NCBI GenBank assembly: GCA_007125255.1
Contig: SLDM01000240.1
Location: 1-6,913 of the forward strand
DNA length: 6,913 bases
Source of the DNA: Phycisphaerales bacterium
GTDB taxonomy: Bacteria; Planctomycetota; Phycisphaerae; Phycisphaerales; SM1A02
Reading direction: 5' to 3'
In this document: piece by piece, positions 1 to 5,683 of the stretch
Numbering within the stretch: the stretch's first letter is position 1
Layout: each line of letters begins with the position of its first letter
Notes under the pieces: generated by a model
What the model was told of the DNA's origin: nothing
The model's database searches: none
The model's input: the letters and a program-made list of their open reading frames with translations, nothing else
Program-made: the position numbers and the translations under genes

Positions 1-240
1 CGAGATGGAAAGACGATCACCGAACCGAGGTACGACGCCCAGTCGGCGCCCTTTGCGATCACTCCCGCTCCTTCGTGCCTTCCTGCCTCCGTGCCTTCGT
101 GCCTTCTCAGGCAGTGCCCCGGCCAGCGACCGCAGGGAGTCGGCCGTGCGAGATGGAAAGACGATCACCGAACTGAGGTACGACGCCCAGTCGGCGCCCT
201 TTGCGATCACTCCCGCTCCTCCGTGCCTTCGTGCCTTTCA
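1..240. repeat. Tandem repeat, period 148 bp, about 1.6 copies
   Basis: Bases 1-72 recur at 149-220 with one difference (C at 26, T at 174). Both copies then run into a degenerate tract built from CCGTGCC and TTCGTGCC words (about 73-106 and 221-238); the second copy lacks 16 bp of this tract, so 86-105 matches 218-237 exactly. The segment 107-148 is seen once only. The array starts with the first base of a unit at the window edge, so further copies may lie outside. It lies directly downstream of the E1 beta stop codon (minus strand). I see no T-run hairpin that would make it an intrinsic terminator. The CGTGCCTT tract resembles simple intergenic repeats I associate with planctomycete genomes, but that is recollection. 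No gene in 1-242 can be supported. Confidence 0.9.
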
Positions 241-242
241 CG

Positions 243-1226
243 TCACTCCCATTTCACCACATCCTTCGCCGCCTCAATCACCGTATCCGGATCGGGCAGA
301 TAGTGCTGCTCGGTCTGGAAGTAGGGGAAGATGATGTCGTAGCCGCTGACGCGCCTGACCGGCGCAATGAGGTACTCAAACGCATTGTCGTTGATACGCG
401 CGATGATCTCGCTCGCCACGCTGCACGTCTGCGGCGCCTCCTGGACGATGAGGCACCGGCCGGTCTTGCTGACCGAGTTCACGATCGTCTCGGTGTCCAT
501 CGGCTTGATCGAGAGCAGGTCGATCAGCTCGACGTCAATACCGTGCAGGTCCGCGAGGTCGTCCGCCGCTTCCGCGGCCGGGCGCATCATCGCGCCCCAG
601 GCGATCATCGTCAGGTCGCTTCCTTCCCGAGCGATCTTCGCCTTGCCGATCTCCATCGATTCCGGTTCATCCGGCACCTCTTCCTTGAAAGCGCGGTAGA
701 CCGCCTTGGGTTCGTAGAAGACCACCGGATCGGGATCGTCGATCGCCGCCTTGAGGAGAGCCCGCGCACTGCGCGGACCGGAGGGGATCACGCACTTCAG
801 GCCGGGCGTATGCGCCCAGTACGCTTCGCGCGATTCGGAGTGATGCTCGACGGCGCGGATGCCGCCGCCGTAGGGTGCGCGCATGACCATGCTGATGGGG
901 TACCGGCCGCGGGAGCGGTTGCGCATGCGGGCCATGTTCTGCTCGATCTGATCAAACGCCTGCATAGTGAAGCCGGAGAACTGGATCTCGGGAACCGGCT
1001 TGAGTCCGTACATCGCCATCCCCACCGCGGTTCCGATGATGCCGCACTCGGCGAGGGGGGTGTCCAGCACACGGTCTTCGCCGTATTTTTCGAGCAGGTT
1101 CTGGGTGACGCGGAAGACGCCGCCATTGACACCGATGTCTTCACCCATCAGACAGACGCGATCGTCAGACTCCATCGACTGATCGAGGGCGAGGTTGAGG
1201 GCCTGAACCATGGTCATCTGCGGCAT
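243..1226 (-). CDS. 2-oxo acid dehydrogenase (pyruvate or branched-chain type) E1 component, beta subunit
   Basis: This 327-residue protein has the usual length of an E1 beta subunit. With E1 alpha it forms the thiamine-diphosphate-dependent alpha2beta2 decarboxylase, which decarboxylates a 2-oxo acid and transfers the acyl group to lipoyl-E2 in the cytoplasm. Visible signatures are GEDIGVNGGVFRVT (28-41), the cofactor-contacting glutamate in TPLAE (E60), GIIGTAVGMAMYGLKPVPEIQF (split as 62-72 and 73-83), the conserved histidine region EHHSE (127-131, H129 aligning with the family YHSQ histidine), FYEPK (170-174), and a transketolase C-terminal domain from about 200 ending in RVSGYD (292-297) and YLPD (310-313). 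The EPKAVYR segment favours the branched-chain/Gram-positive PDH subgroup, but the substrate cannot be fixed from sequence. It follows the alpha gene by 165 nt on the same strand. The start is supported by an AAGGAAA ribosome-binding site. No E2 gene follows within the window. Confidence 0.95.
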   Translation of the reverse strand: MPQMTMVQALNLALDQSMESDDRVCLMGEDIGVNGGVFRVTQNLLEKYGEDRVLDTPLAECGIIGTAVGMAMYGLKPVPEIQFSGFTMQAFDQIEQNMARMRNRSRGRYPISMVMRAPYGGGIRAVEHHSESREAYWAHTPGLKCVIPSGPRSARALLKAAIDDPDPVVFYEPKAVYRAFKEEVPDEPESMEIGKAKIAREGSDLTMIAWGAMMRPAAEAADDLADLHGIDVELIDLLSIKPMDTETIVNSVSKTGRCLIVQEAPQTCSVASEIIARINDNAFEYLIAPVRRVSGYDIIFPYFQTEQHYLPDPDTVIEAAKDVVKWE

Positions 1227-1234
1227 CGTGTTCG

Positions 1235-1241
1235 TTTCCTT
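1235..1241 (-). promoter_or_regulatory. Ribosome-binding site of E1 beta
   Basis: On the minus strand the motif reads AAGGAAA and ends 8 nt before the ATG at 1226. It supports this start and shows that the beta subunit can be initiated independently, despite the long spacer after alpha. Confidence 0.7.
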
Positions 1242-1391
1242 ACTCGGCGATTACGGGGGCTACAAATCTGAAGAGATGTTTCGCGGTGGGGTGAGGGGCG
1301 GAGAGGGAAGAATCGGTTTCAGCCGGGCGGCCACGGACCGCGGGCGATCGCCTCAACCGACCGAGGGAATTCCGCGGCGCATCGCAGCGGG

Positions 1392-2570
1392 TCACTCCAC
1401 GCCCTTGCGGTCCAGTTTGCGGAAGTATTCTTCCTGCTGTTCCTTCAGCTCGGGCGGCATCTCGGCGTAGAGATAATCAAACACCTCCCGCGGCTTCGCC
1501 TTCGCGCGGGCGCGGAACTTCTCACGGGCTTCGAGAATCTCTGCCTCACACGCCTTGCCGATCTTTTCGAAGTCGGCATCGTCGAGAATCCCCCTGTTCC
1601 GCAGGTAGATTTCAAACCGGCGGATCGGGCACTTCGCCTCCCATGCCTTGACATCGTCATCTTTGCGGTACACCTTCGGATCGTCCGCGGTGGTGTGGTA
1701 GCTCATCCGGTAGGTGACCGCTTCGATGAGGTACGGTCCCTTGCCGGCCCGTCCGTGATCGGCGGCCTGCTGCGCGGCGACGATCATGCCGAGGATATCG
1801 TTGCCGTCCACGCGGATCGAGGGGATTCCGAATCCCGCCCCGCGCCGCGCGAACTCCCGCACCGCGGCCTGCTTTTCGGCGGGGATGGAAATCGCCCAGC
1901 CGTTGTTCTCCAGGACGAAGATGACCGGCGCCTTGTAGACGGAGGCGAAGTTGAACGCTTCCGCGACCGCGCCCTGTGAGCTGGCCCCATCGCCGAAGTT
2001 GGTCACGACGACCGACTTGTCGCCGCGGATCTTCGCGGCCATGCCCAGTCCGGTGGCGGGCAGGACGTGGGAGCCGATGACGATCGAGAAGGGGGTGTCG
2101 TTGACTCCTTCAGGAATCTCGAAGCCCTCGTAGTACCCGGCCCAGAGGAGCATGAGCCCGTCCAGCGTCCAGCCGCGCCAAAGCTGAGCGCCAAACGAAC
2201 GGTACGACGGGCTGAACCAGTCCTTCGAATTGAGCGGGTAGACCTGTCCGATCTGGGTCGCTTCCTGGCCGAGGCCCGGCGCGAACGTCCCCATCTCCCC
2301 CTGTCTCTGCATGGCGAGCATGCGGATATCAAACTTGCGGGTCATCACCATCGCGCGGTGAATCTTCTTGAGTTCGTCCTCGCTGAGATTCGGATCGAGC
2401 GCTTCATCGACCTCCCCCTCTTCGTTGAGAATCTGCAGGTCTTCGATTTCACCGAGGTCGATGGTCTTGCGCATGGGGCGTTCATTCTCCGGGGCGACGA
2501 CTTCGGTCACGCGACGCTCGGCGACCTTCTCGGTGGTGGTTGATCGTTTGCTTGCAGTCCTGGTGGGCAT
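1392..2570 (-). CDS. 2-oxo acid dehydrogenase (pyruvate or branched-chain type) E1 component, alpha subunit
   Basis: The 392-residue protein is the thiamine-diphosphate-binding partner of the beta subunit encoded downstream. The ThDP/Mg motif is present as FGDGASSQG (192-200) with the closing ENN at 221-223, about 30 residues later. PGLGQEATQIG (98-108) and the SYRSFG segment (122-127) match the family. The active-site loop YRMSYHTTADDPKVYR (287-302, histidine H292) resembles the loop of Gram-positive PDH and branched-chain E1 alpha proteins rather than the E. coli homodimeric AceE. The C-terminal 45 residues are charged and probably helical. The first 45 or so residues are low-complexity, rich in Thr, Arg and Glu, and lie ahead of the conserved fold. 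The start at 2570 has a GGGAG site; the internal Met33 (2474) lacks a well-spaced one. The gene diverges from the aminotransferase gene. Pyruvate versus branched-chain substrate is unresolved. Confidence 0.95.
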   Translation of the reverse strand: MPTRTASKRSTTTEKVAERRVTEVVAPENERPMRKTIDLGEIEDLQILNEEGEVDEALDPNLSEDELKKIHRAMVMTRKFDIRMLAMQRQGEMGTFAPGLGQEATQIGQVYPLNSKDWFSPSYRSFGAQLWRGWTLDGLMLLWAGYYEGFEIPEGVNDTPFSIVIGSHVLPATGLGMAAKIRGDKSVVVTNFGDGASSQGAVAEAFNFASVYKAPVIFVLENNGWAISIPAEKQAAVREFARRGAGFGIPSIRVDGNDILGMIVAAQQAADHGRAGKGPYLIEAVTYRMSYHTTADDPKVYRKDDDVKAWEAKCPIRRFEIYLRNRGILDDADFEKIGKACEAEILEAREKFRARAKAKPREVFDYLYAEMPPELKEQQEEYFRKLDRKGVE

Positions 2571-2575
2571 GGTGG

Positions 2576-2580
2576 CTCCC
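2576..2580 (-). promoter_or_regulatory. Ribosome-binding site of E1 alpha
   Basis: GGGAG on the minus strand lies 5 nt before ATG 2570. It decides the start in favour of the longer protein with its low-complexity N-terminus over Met33 at 2474. Confidence 0.6.
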
Positions 2581-2671
2581 GTGGTGTGGCCGCCCGTCCC
2601 GCGGAGGGGGAGCGGGGAAGAGTTCCTTCTTCGCTTCGCCGGTTGGTCCGTGGTCGACGCCGCCGGGCCTC

Positions 2672-2691
2672 ACCATGGTAGAAAAAACCAT
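2672..2691. repeat. Small nested inverted repeat in the divergent intergenic region
   Basis: The sequence holds the 8-bp palindrome ACCATGGT (2672-2679), then AGAAAAA and ACCAT, so ATGGT (2675-2679) pairs with ACCAT (2687-2691) across 7 nt. It is an A/T-rich island in GC-rich DNA between two divergent genes. It could be a regulator site, or chance; no regulator gene is nearby. Confidence 0.3.
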
Positions 2692-2729
2692 CGCGCCGGG
2701 CCACAGGAACCGGATTTCGCGTGCCTGGG

Positions 2730-2759
2730 GTCACACCGGAGGCCTGGCGCGGGTATCCT
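2730..2759 (+). promoter_or_regulatory. Possible sigma-70-type promoter of the aminotransferase gene
   Basis: GTCACA (2730-2735, 4 of 6 matches to TTGACA) and TATCCT (2754-2759, 4 of 6 to TATAAT) are separated by 18 nt. Transcription would begin about 7 nt after the -10 box, at or within a few bases of the ATG at 2769, giving a leaderless or nearly leaderless mRNA. The lack of a Shine-Dalgarno motif before this ATG agrees with that. Prediction from sequence only. Confidence 0.35.
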
Positions 2760-2768
2760 GAGTGAATC

Positions 2769-4013
2769 ATGCCTGCGACCAGCGCTCTCACGCTATCCGA
2801 TCGTGTGGCCCGACTTGCCGGGTCATCGACCTTGGCCATCACCGCCAGGGTGAAGGAACTCCGTGCGGAGGGCGCGGATGTCATCGGCTTCGGCGCGGGC
2901 GAGCCGGACTTCGACACGCCGGATTTCATCAAGGAAGCGGCGATCGAAGCGCTGCGGGCCGGCCGGACCCGCTACGCCCCCGTCGCCGGTGAGCCGGCGG
3001 CCCGGGCGGCGATCGCAACCAAGTTGCGCGATGAGAATCACATTCACTGCGAACCCGAAGACATCATCATCAACGTCGGCGGCAAGCACTCCATCTACCT
3101 TGCCCTCCAGTGCCTGCTCGATCCCGGAAAGGAGCAGGAAGTTCTTCTGCCCACCCCCGCGTGGGTGAGTTACCGCCCGATCATCGAACTCGCCGGCGGG
3201 ATCGTGAGGGAACTGCCCGGCGCGGTGGAGAACGATTTCAAGATCACCGCGGATCAGCTCGCAGCGGCGATCTCCGATCGCACGCGCCTTCTGATCATCA
3301 ACAGCCCCTCCAATCCGTGCGGCACGATGTACTCACCGGAGGAACTGCGCGAGCTCGCCGCCGTCCTGGATGCCCACCCGCAGGTCGTCATCCTGACCGA
3401 TGAGATGTACGAGAAGCTCATCTACGGCGGGATCGAACACCTCTCACTCGGTTCGCTCGAATCGATCGCCGACCGCGTGATCACCATCGGCGGGTTGAGC
3501 AAGGCGTACGCCATGACCGGCTGGCGCATCGGGTATACCTGTGTGCCGGGCGACGACGGCGCGTTCATCAAGGCGATGACGCGACTGCAGAGCCAGATGA
3601 CCAGCAACATCACCAGCTTCTGCTATCCCGCCATCGTCGAGGCGCTGACCAACGGCGGGGAGGCGGTCGAGGCGATGCGGCAGACCTTTGCGCAGCGGGC
3701 CGAACTGATTCACAGTCGGCTCAGCGCCATCGAGGGTATCGTCTGTCCGAAGCCGACCGGGGCGTTCTACGCCTTCCCCGATATCAGCGCTTACTTCGGC
3801 CGGACGTCGCCGAAGGGCGCGAAGGTACACTCCGCGGTGGACTTCGCCGCCGCCCTGCTGGATGAGGCCAGGGTCGCGGTCGTGCCGGGCGACGACTTCG
3901 GCGAGATCGGCCGCAGCCACGTTCGTTTCAGCTTCGCCTGCGCCGATGATCTGATCGAAACCGGCATGGACCGGTTCGCGCAGTGGCTCGGCGGGTTTTC
4001 TGCTTCCCCCTGA
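2769..4013 (+). CDS. PLP-dependent class I/II aminotransferase, aspartate aminotransferase type (I-beta-like)
   Basis: This 414-residue, fold-type I enzyme would move an amino group between an amino acid (probably aspartate or an aromatic one) and a 2-oxo acid, in the cytoplasm. Visible landmarks are GFGAGEPDFDTP (40-51), the RYAPVAGEPAAR segment (68-79), SPSNPCG (179-185, PLP-contacting N182), TDEMYEKLIY (210-219, D211 and Y214), the Schiff-base lysine K245 in GGLSKAYAMTGWRIGY (241-256, R253), and the substrate carboxylate arginine R386 in HVRFSFA. All catalytic residues expected for the family are present and the length is normal. The N-terminus LSDRVARLAGSSTLAITARV is typical, so ATG 2769 is right even though no Shine-Dalgarno precedes it. 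Prephenate aminotransferases share this fold, so the exact substrate is open. The next plus-strand gene starts 82 nt downstream. Confidence 0.92.
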   Translation: MPATSALTLSDRVARLAGSSTLAITARVKELRAEGADVIGFGAGEPDFDTPDFIKEAAIEALRAGRTRYAPVAGEPAARAAIATKLRDENHIHCEPEDIIINVGGKHSIYLALQCLLDPGKEQEVLLPTPAWVSYRPIIELAGGIVRELPGAVENDFKITADQLAAAISDRTRLLIINSPSNPCGTMYSPEELRELAAVLDAHPQVVILTDEMYEKLIYGGIEHLSLGSLESIADRVITIGGLSKAYAMTGWRIGYTCVPGDDGAFIKAMTRLQSQMTSNITSFCYPAIVEALTNGGEAVEAMRQTFAQRAELIHSRLSAIEGIVCPKPTGAFYAFPDISAYFGRTSPKGAKVHSAVDFAAALLDEARVAVVPGDDFGEIGRSHVRFSFACADDLIETGMDRFAQWLGGFSASP

Positions 4014-4019
4014 TCGACG

Positions 4020-4079
4020 CTTGTCATCGAAGCACTTGTCATCGAAACACTTCTCATCGAAGCACTCGCAGTCGAAACA
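4020..4079 (+). repeat. Four tandem 15-bp repeats ahead of the zinc-ribbon membrane protein gene
   Basis: Units at 4020-4034, 4035-4049, 4050-4064 and 4065-4079 follow CTTGTCATCGAAGCA. Units 1-3 differ from each other at one or two bases; unit 4 is more diverged (CTCGCAGTCGAAACA). Units 1 and 3 end AAGCA while 2 and 4 end AAACA, suggesting a doubled 30-bp unit. The array fills most of the 82-nt gap between the aminotransferase stop and ATG 4096. In the frame of the downstream gene it would read as SSKH repeats, and on the opposite strand as CFDDK repeats. Neither is supported as coding. Confidence 0.9.
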
Positions 4080-4095
4080 ATCACCGGGGTGCGGC

Positions 4096-4725
4096 ATGAA
4101 ACGTCTAACGATTCGAGTGGTCTGGATTCTTCTCTTCGGAATGATGGTGACTTACCTCTGGACGTGGGGGTGGGCGGTTCGCACCACCACGGACTCCCGC
4201 GCGGGTCCGGCCGCCCCCGAGGAGCATCATCCGCTTCGGCTGCGTCTGGACCGGCAGGCCAACTTCGATCGGTATGTCTGGATCGAGCGGGCCGGGCGGG
4301 GCTGGGAGACCCAGACGATGATGGCGTCGGATAGCCGGTACGCCACCTCGAGTCCTCTCAACACCAATCGGATCATTCGCACCGAAGCGGGGTGGCCGGT
4401 CCGCATGCTCGCGATGGAGCGTCGAAGCTGGCGAAGCGAGCGCTCCGAGCAAGGCTTTTTCGAAGCGCCCGAATGGATCCAGCGCGAGGACGGCAACGGC
4501 ATGAAACAGCTGCCCTGCCTGCCGGTCTGGCCCGGCTTCATCCTCGGCGTGGTGGCCTTCGGCACGCTGAGCTACCTGCCGCTGGCCTTCTTCGACGTGC
4601 GCAGGCTTCGTCGTGCCCGGCGCGGCTGGTGTCTGAAGTGCGGCTACGACCTGCAGTCACAGCGAAAGGCCGCTGGTCCCACGCGGTGCCCCGAGTGCGG
4701 CAAGGCCGGAGAATCATCCGCGTGA
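4096..4725 (+). CDS. Small two-helix membrane protein with C-terminal zinc ribbon, planctomycete-type, function unknown
   Basis: The 209-residue product has an N-terminal membrane helix (about 7-27), a segment of about 115 residues outside the cytoplasmic membrane, a second helix (about 146-167), an Arg-rich stretch (169-177), and a cytoplasmic zinc ribbon with C179, C182, C198 and C201 (CLKCGYDL ... CPECG). GWPVR (99-103) and PVWPGF (143-148) are further landmarks. From memory, this arrangement is a multi-copy family typical of Phycisphaerae and other planctomycetes, with no known role. The positive-inside rule puts the arginines and the ribbon in the cytoplasm. The reading frame stays open upstream and could start at TTG 4021, but ATG 4096 gives the normal membrane-helix start; the site before it (GGGGTG) is weak. 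Its 3' end overlaps the convergent lipoprotein gene by 12 nt. Four spaced cysteines suggest metal binding, not proven. Confidence 0.8.
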   Translation: MKRLTIRVVWILLFGMMVTYLWTWGWAVRTTTDSRAGPAAPEEHHPLRLRLDRQANFDRYVWIERAGRGWETQTMMASDSRYATSSPLNTNRIIRTEAGWPVRMLAMERRSWRSERSEQGFFEAPEWIQREDGNGMKQLPCLPVWPGFILGVVAFGTLSYLPLAFFDVRRLRRARRGWCLKCGYDLQSQRKAAGPTRCPECGKAGESSA

Positions 4726-5613
4726 GCCGTCCCCCTGTTCAGGGATGGCCTGTTCACGGATGGCGGCTCGAATGCGTTCGAGAACGGCTTGGACGATGAT
4801 CTTCTGCAACTCGTTCTTCGCTTCATCGCGGTCATGGCCCGGAAGAATCTCGGGCCGGAAACAGGCAACGGCCATGTTGCACGCGCGGACGTCGTTGTGC
4901 TGCAGGCAGTAGTCATCGAGCAGCGGGCAGATCTCTTCGCGATGTCCGTCACCGTCATGGAAAGTCAACTCACAGGCAAGCATCCGCACGCGCCGCTCGT
5001 CGTCTGATTCATCGGCGAATTCAATCTCACCCCCGGAGGCGCCGGTGCGGCACAGTTCGATCAGGCGTGCGGCCAGGTCGTCCTGCTCATCCCACCGGTC
5101 CTCGTCGAGAAGACCCCGGTCGAGAAGAATTGCCATGAATTGGCCTGTCATATGGAAATCAGTGAGTCCCTCTTCATCGCCCGTCGCCAGCAGGATGGCA
5201 TCTGTGGAGAACCGCCACAGAACCATCTGCGTCAGCGGAACTTCTGCGATGGACGGCGTCAGAACGTGCAGGGTGTCCGATGCGGCTACGCCGCGATCAA
5301 GAAGTTCATCCGTGCTCACGAACCGGGGATCAAGCTCGCCGAAGTACGGTCCGGAGAGCGCACCGTCACTGATGTCAAAGCGCCACGTGTGATCGTCGAC
5401 TTCACTCCGCAGCAGTGTGAACGGTGCATGCCCTCCCGGCTGGTGGAAGATGAGTTTGACGCGATCGGCTTCCCGCTCGGCGACATCGATCCGCATCTCA
5501 CGAACCGGCTCCGGTTCGCTGCCGCACCCCGAGACGGCGAACACGGCGAGAATGCCGGTCATCGCCAGGAGGACACCCGGCCATTGCCGGCACAGGTCTG
5601 AACGGTGGAACAT
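4714..5613 (-). CDS. Putative lipoprotein of unknown function, cysteine-clustered
   Basis: I do not recognise the family. The 299-residue product has a type II signal peptide: a short basic N-terminus, a hydrophobic stretch (about 12-26), and the lipobox VSGC with lipidated C30. The mature part is acidic, with a probable beta-rich first half and helical second half. Six further cysteines all lie in the C-terminal half: C188, C214, C229, C236, C245 and C251, the last four within 23 residues, which could form disulfides outside the cytoplasm or bind metal. The end carries two AI(R/P)EQ pentapeptides from a 15-bp DNA duplication. The start is set at ATG 5613, which has GGGAG six nt upstream; the longer frame would begin at GTG 5655 with no site. 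It lies 70 nt downstream of the aminopeptidase gene on the same strand, so co-transcription is possible. Confidence 0.75.
   Translation of the reverse strand: MFHRSDLCRQWPGVLLAMTGILAVFAVSGCGSEPEPVREMRIDVAEREADRVKLIFHQPGGHAPFTLLRSEVDDHTWRFDISDGALSGPYFGELDPRFVSTDELLDRGVAASDTLHVLTPSIAEVPLTQMVLWRFSTDAILLATGDEEGLTDFHMTGQFMAILLDRGLLDEDRWDEQDDLAARLIELCRTGASGGEIEFADESDDERRVRMLACELTFHDGDGHREEICPLLDDYCLQHNDVRACNMAVACFRPEILPGHDRDEAKNELQKIIVQAVLERIRAAIREQAIPEQGDGSRG
4734..4763. repeat. 15-bp tandem duplication inside the lipoprotein 3' end
   Basis: CCTGTTCAGGGATGG (4734-4748) is followed at once by CCTGTTCACGGATGG (4749-4763), one mismatch in 15. On the minus strand it encodes the consecutive pentapeptides AIREQ and AIPEQ near the C-terminus of the lipoprotein, keeping the frame. 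Confidence 0.9.
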
Positions 5614-5619
5614 GACGGA

Positions 5620-5624
5620 CTCCC
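5620..5624 (-). promoter_or_regulatory. Ribosome-binding site of the lipoprotein gene
   Basis: GGGAG on the minus strand ends 6 nt before ATG 5613. It decides the start: the in-frame GTG at 5655 has nothing comparable and would put 14 extra residues before the signal peptide. Confidence 0.65.
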
Positions 5625-5683
5625 GGGAAACTCTTGAGGCGATTCGATCATCCACCGGACCAGTGCGCCGAGTAAACGACGGC

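Noticed and set aside
1..240. CRISPR array
   Set aside because: Only two copies, with a long 72-bp repeated block and simple-sequence tracts; no short regular repeats with unique spacers and no cas genes.
201..1271. A long plus-strand open frame (356 codons) opposite the E1 beta gene
   Set aside because: It is the mirror of a strongly conserved E1 beta gene, is rich in Arg/His/Asp as expected for antisense frames in GC-rich DNA, and matches no family.
2067..2543. Plus-strand open frame opposite E1 alpha
   Set aside because: Antisense shadow of a conserved gene, with no recognisable protein features or ribosome-binding site.
2571..2768. A minus-strand promoter for E1 alpha using TACCAT as -10 box
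   Set aside because: The hexamer at 17-nt spacing (TGGCCC) matches the -35 consensus poorly, so I could not support the call.
4021..4095. TTG 4021 as start of the membrane protein, adding an SSKH-repeat N-terminus
   Set aside because: No ribosome-binding site was seen, and the protein family normally begins at the membrane helix. Kept only as a finding to test.
3444..4097. Minus-strand open frame starting with CFDDK-type repeats opposite the aminotransferase
   Set aside because: The repeats come from the 15-bp array read backwards, and the rest is antisense to conserved aminotransferase motifs.
4767..4782. Perfect inverted repeat CTCGAA-TGCG-TTCGAG as a terminator of the membrane protein gene
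   Set aside because: The stem is short, has no T-run, and lies inside the lipoprotein coding region, where it is readily explained by codons.
5614..5655. GTG 5655 as start of the lipoprotein
   Set aside because: No Shine-Dalgarno, while ATG 5613 has GGGAG at 6 nt and gives a standard lipoprotein signal peptide.
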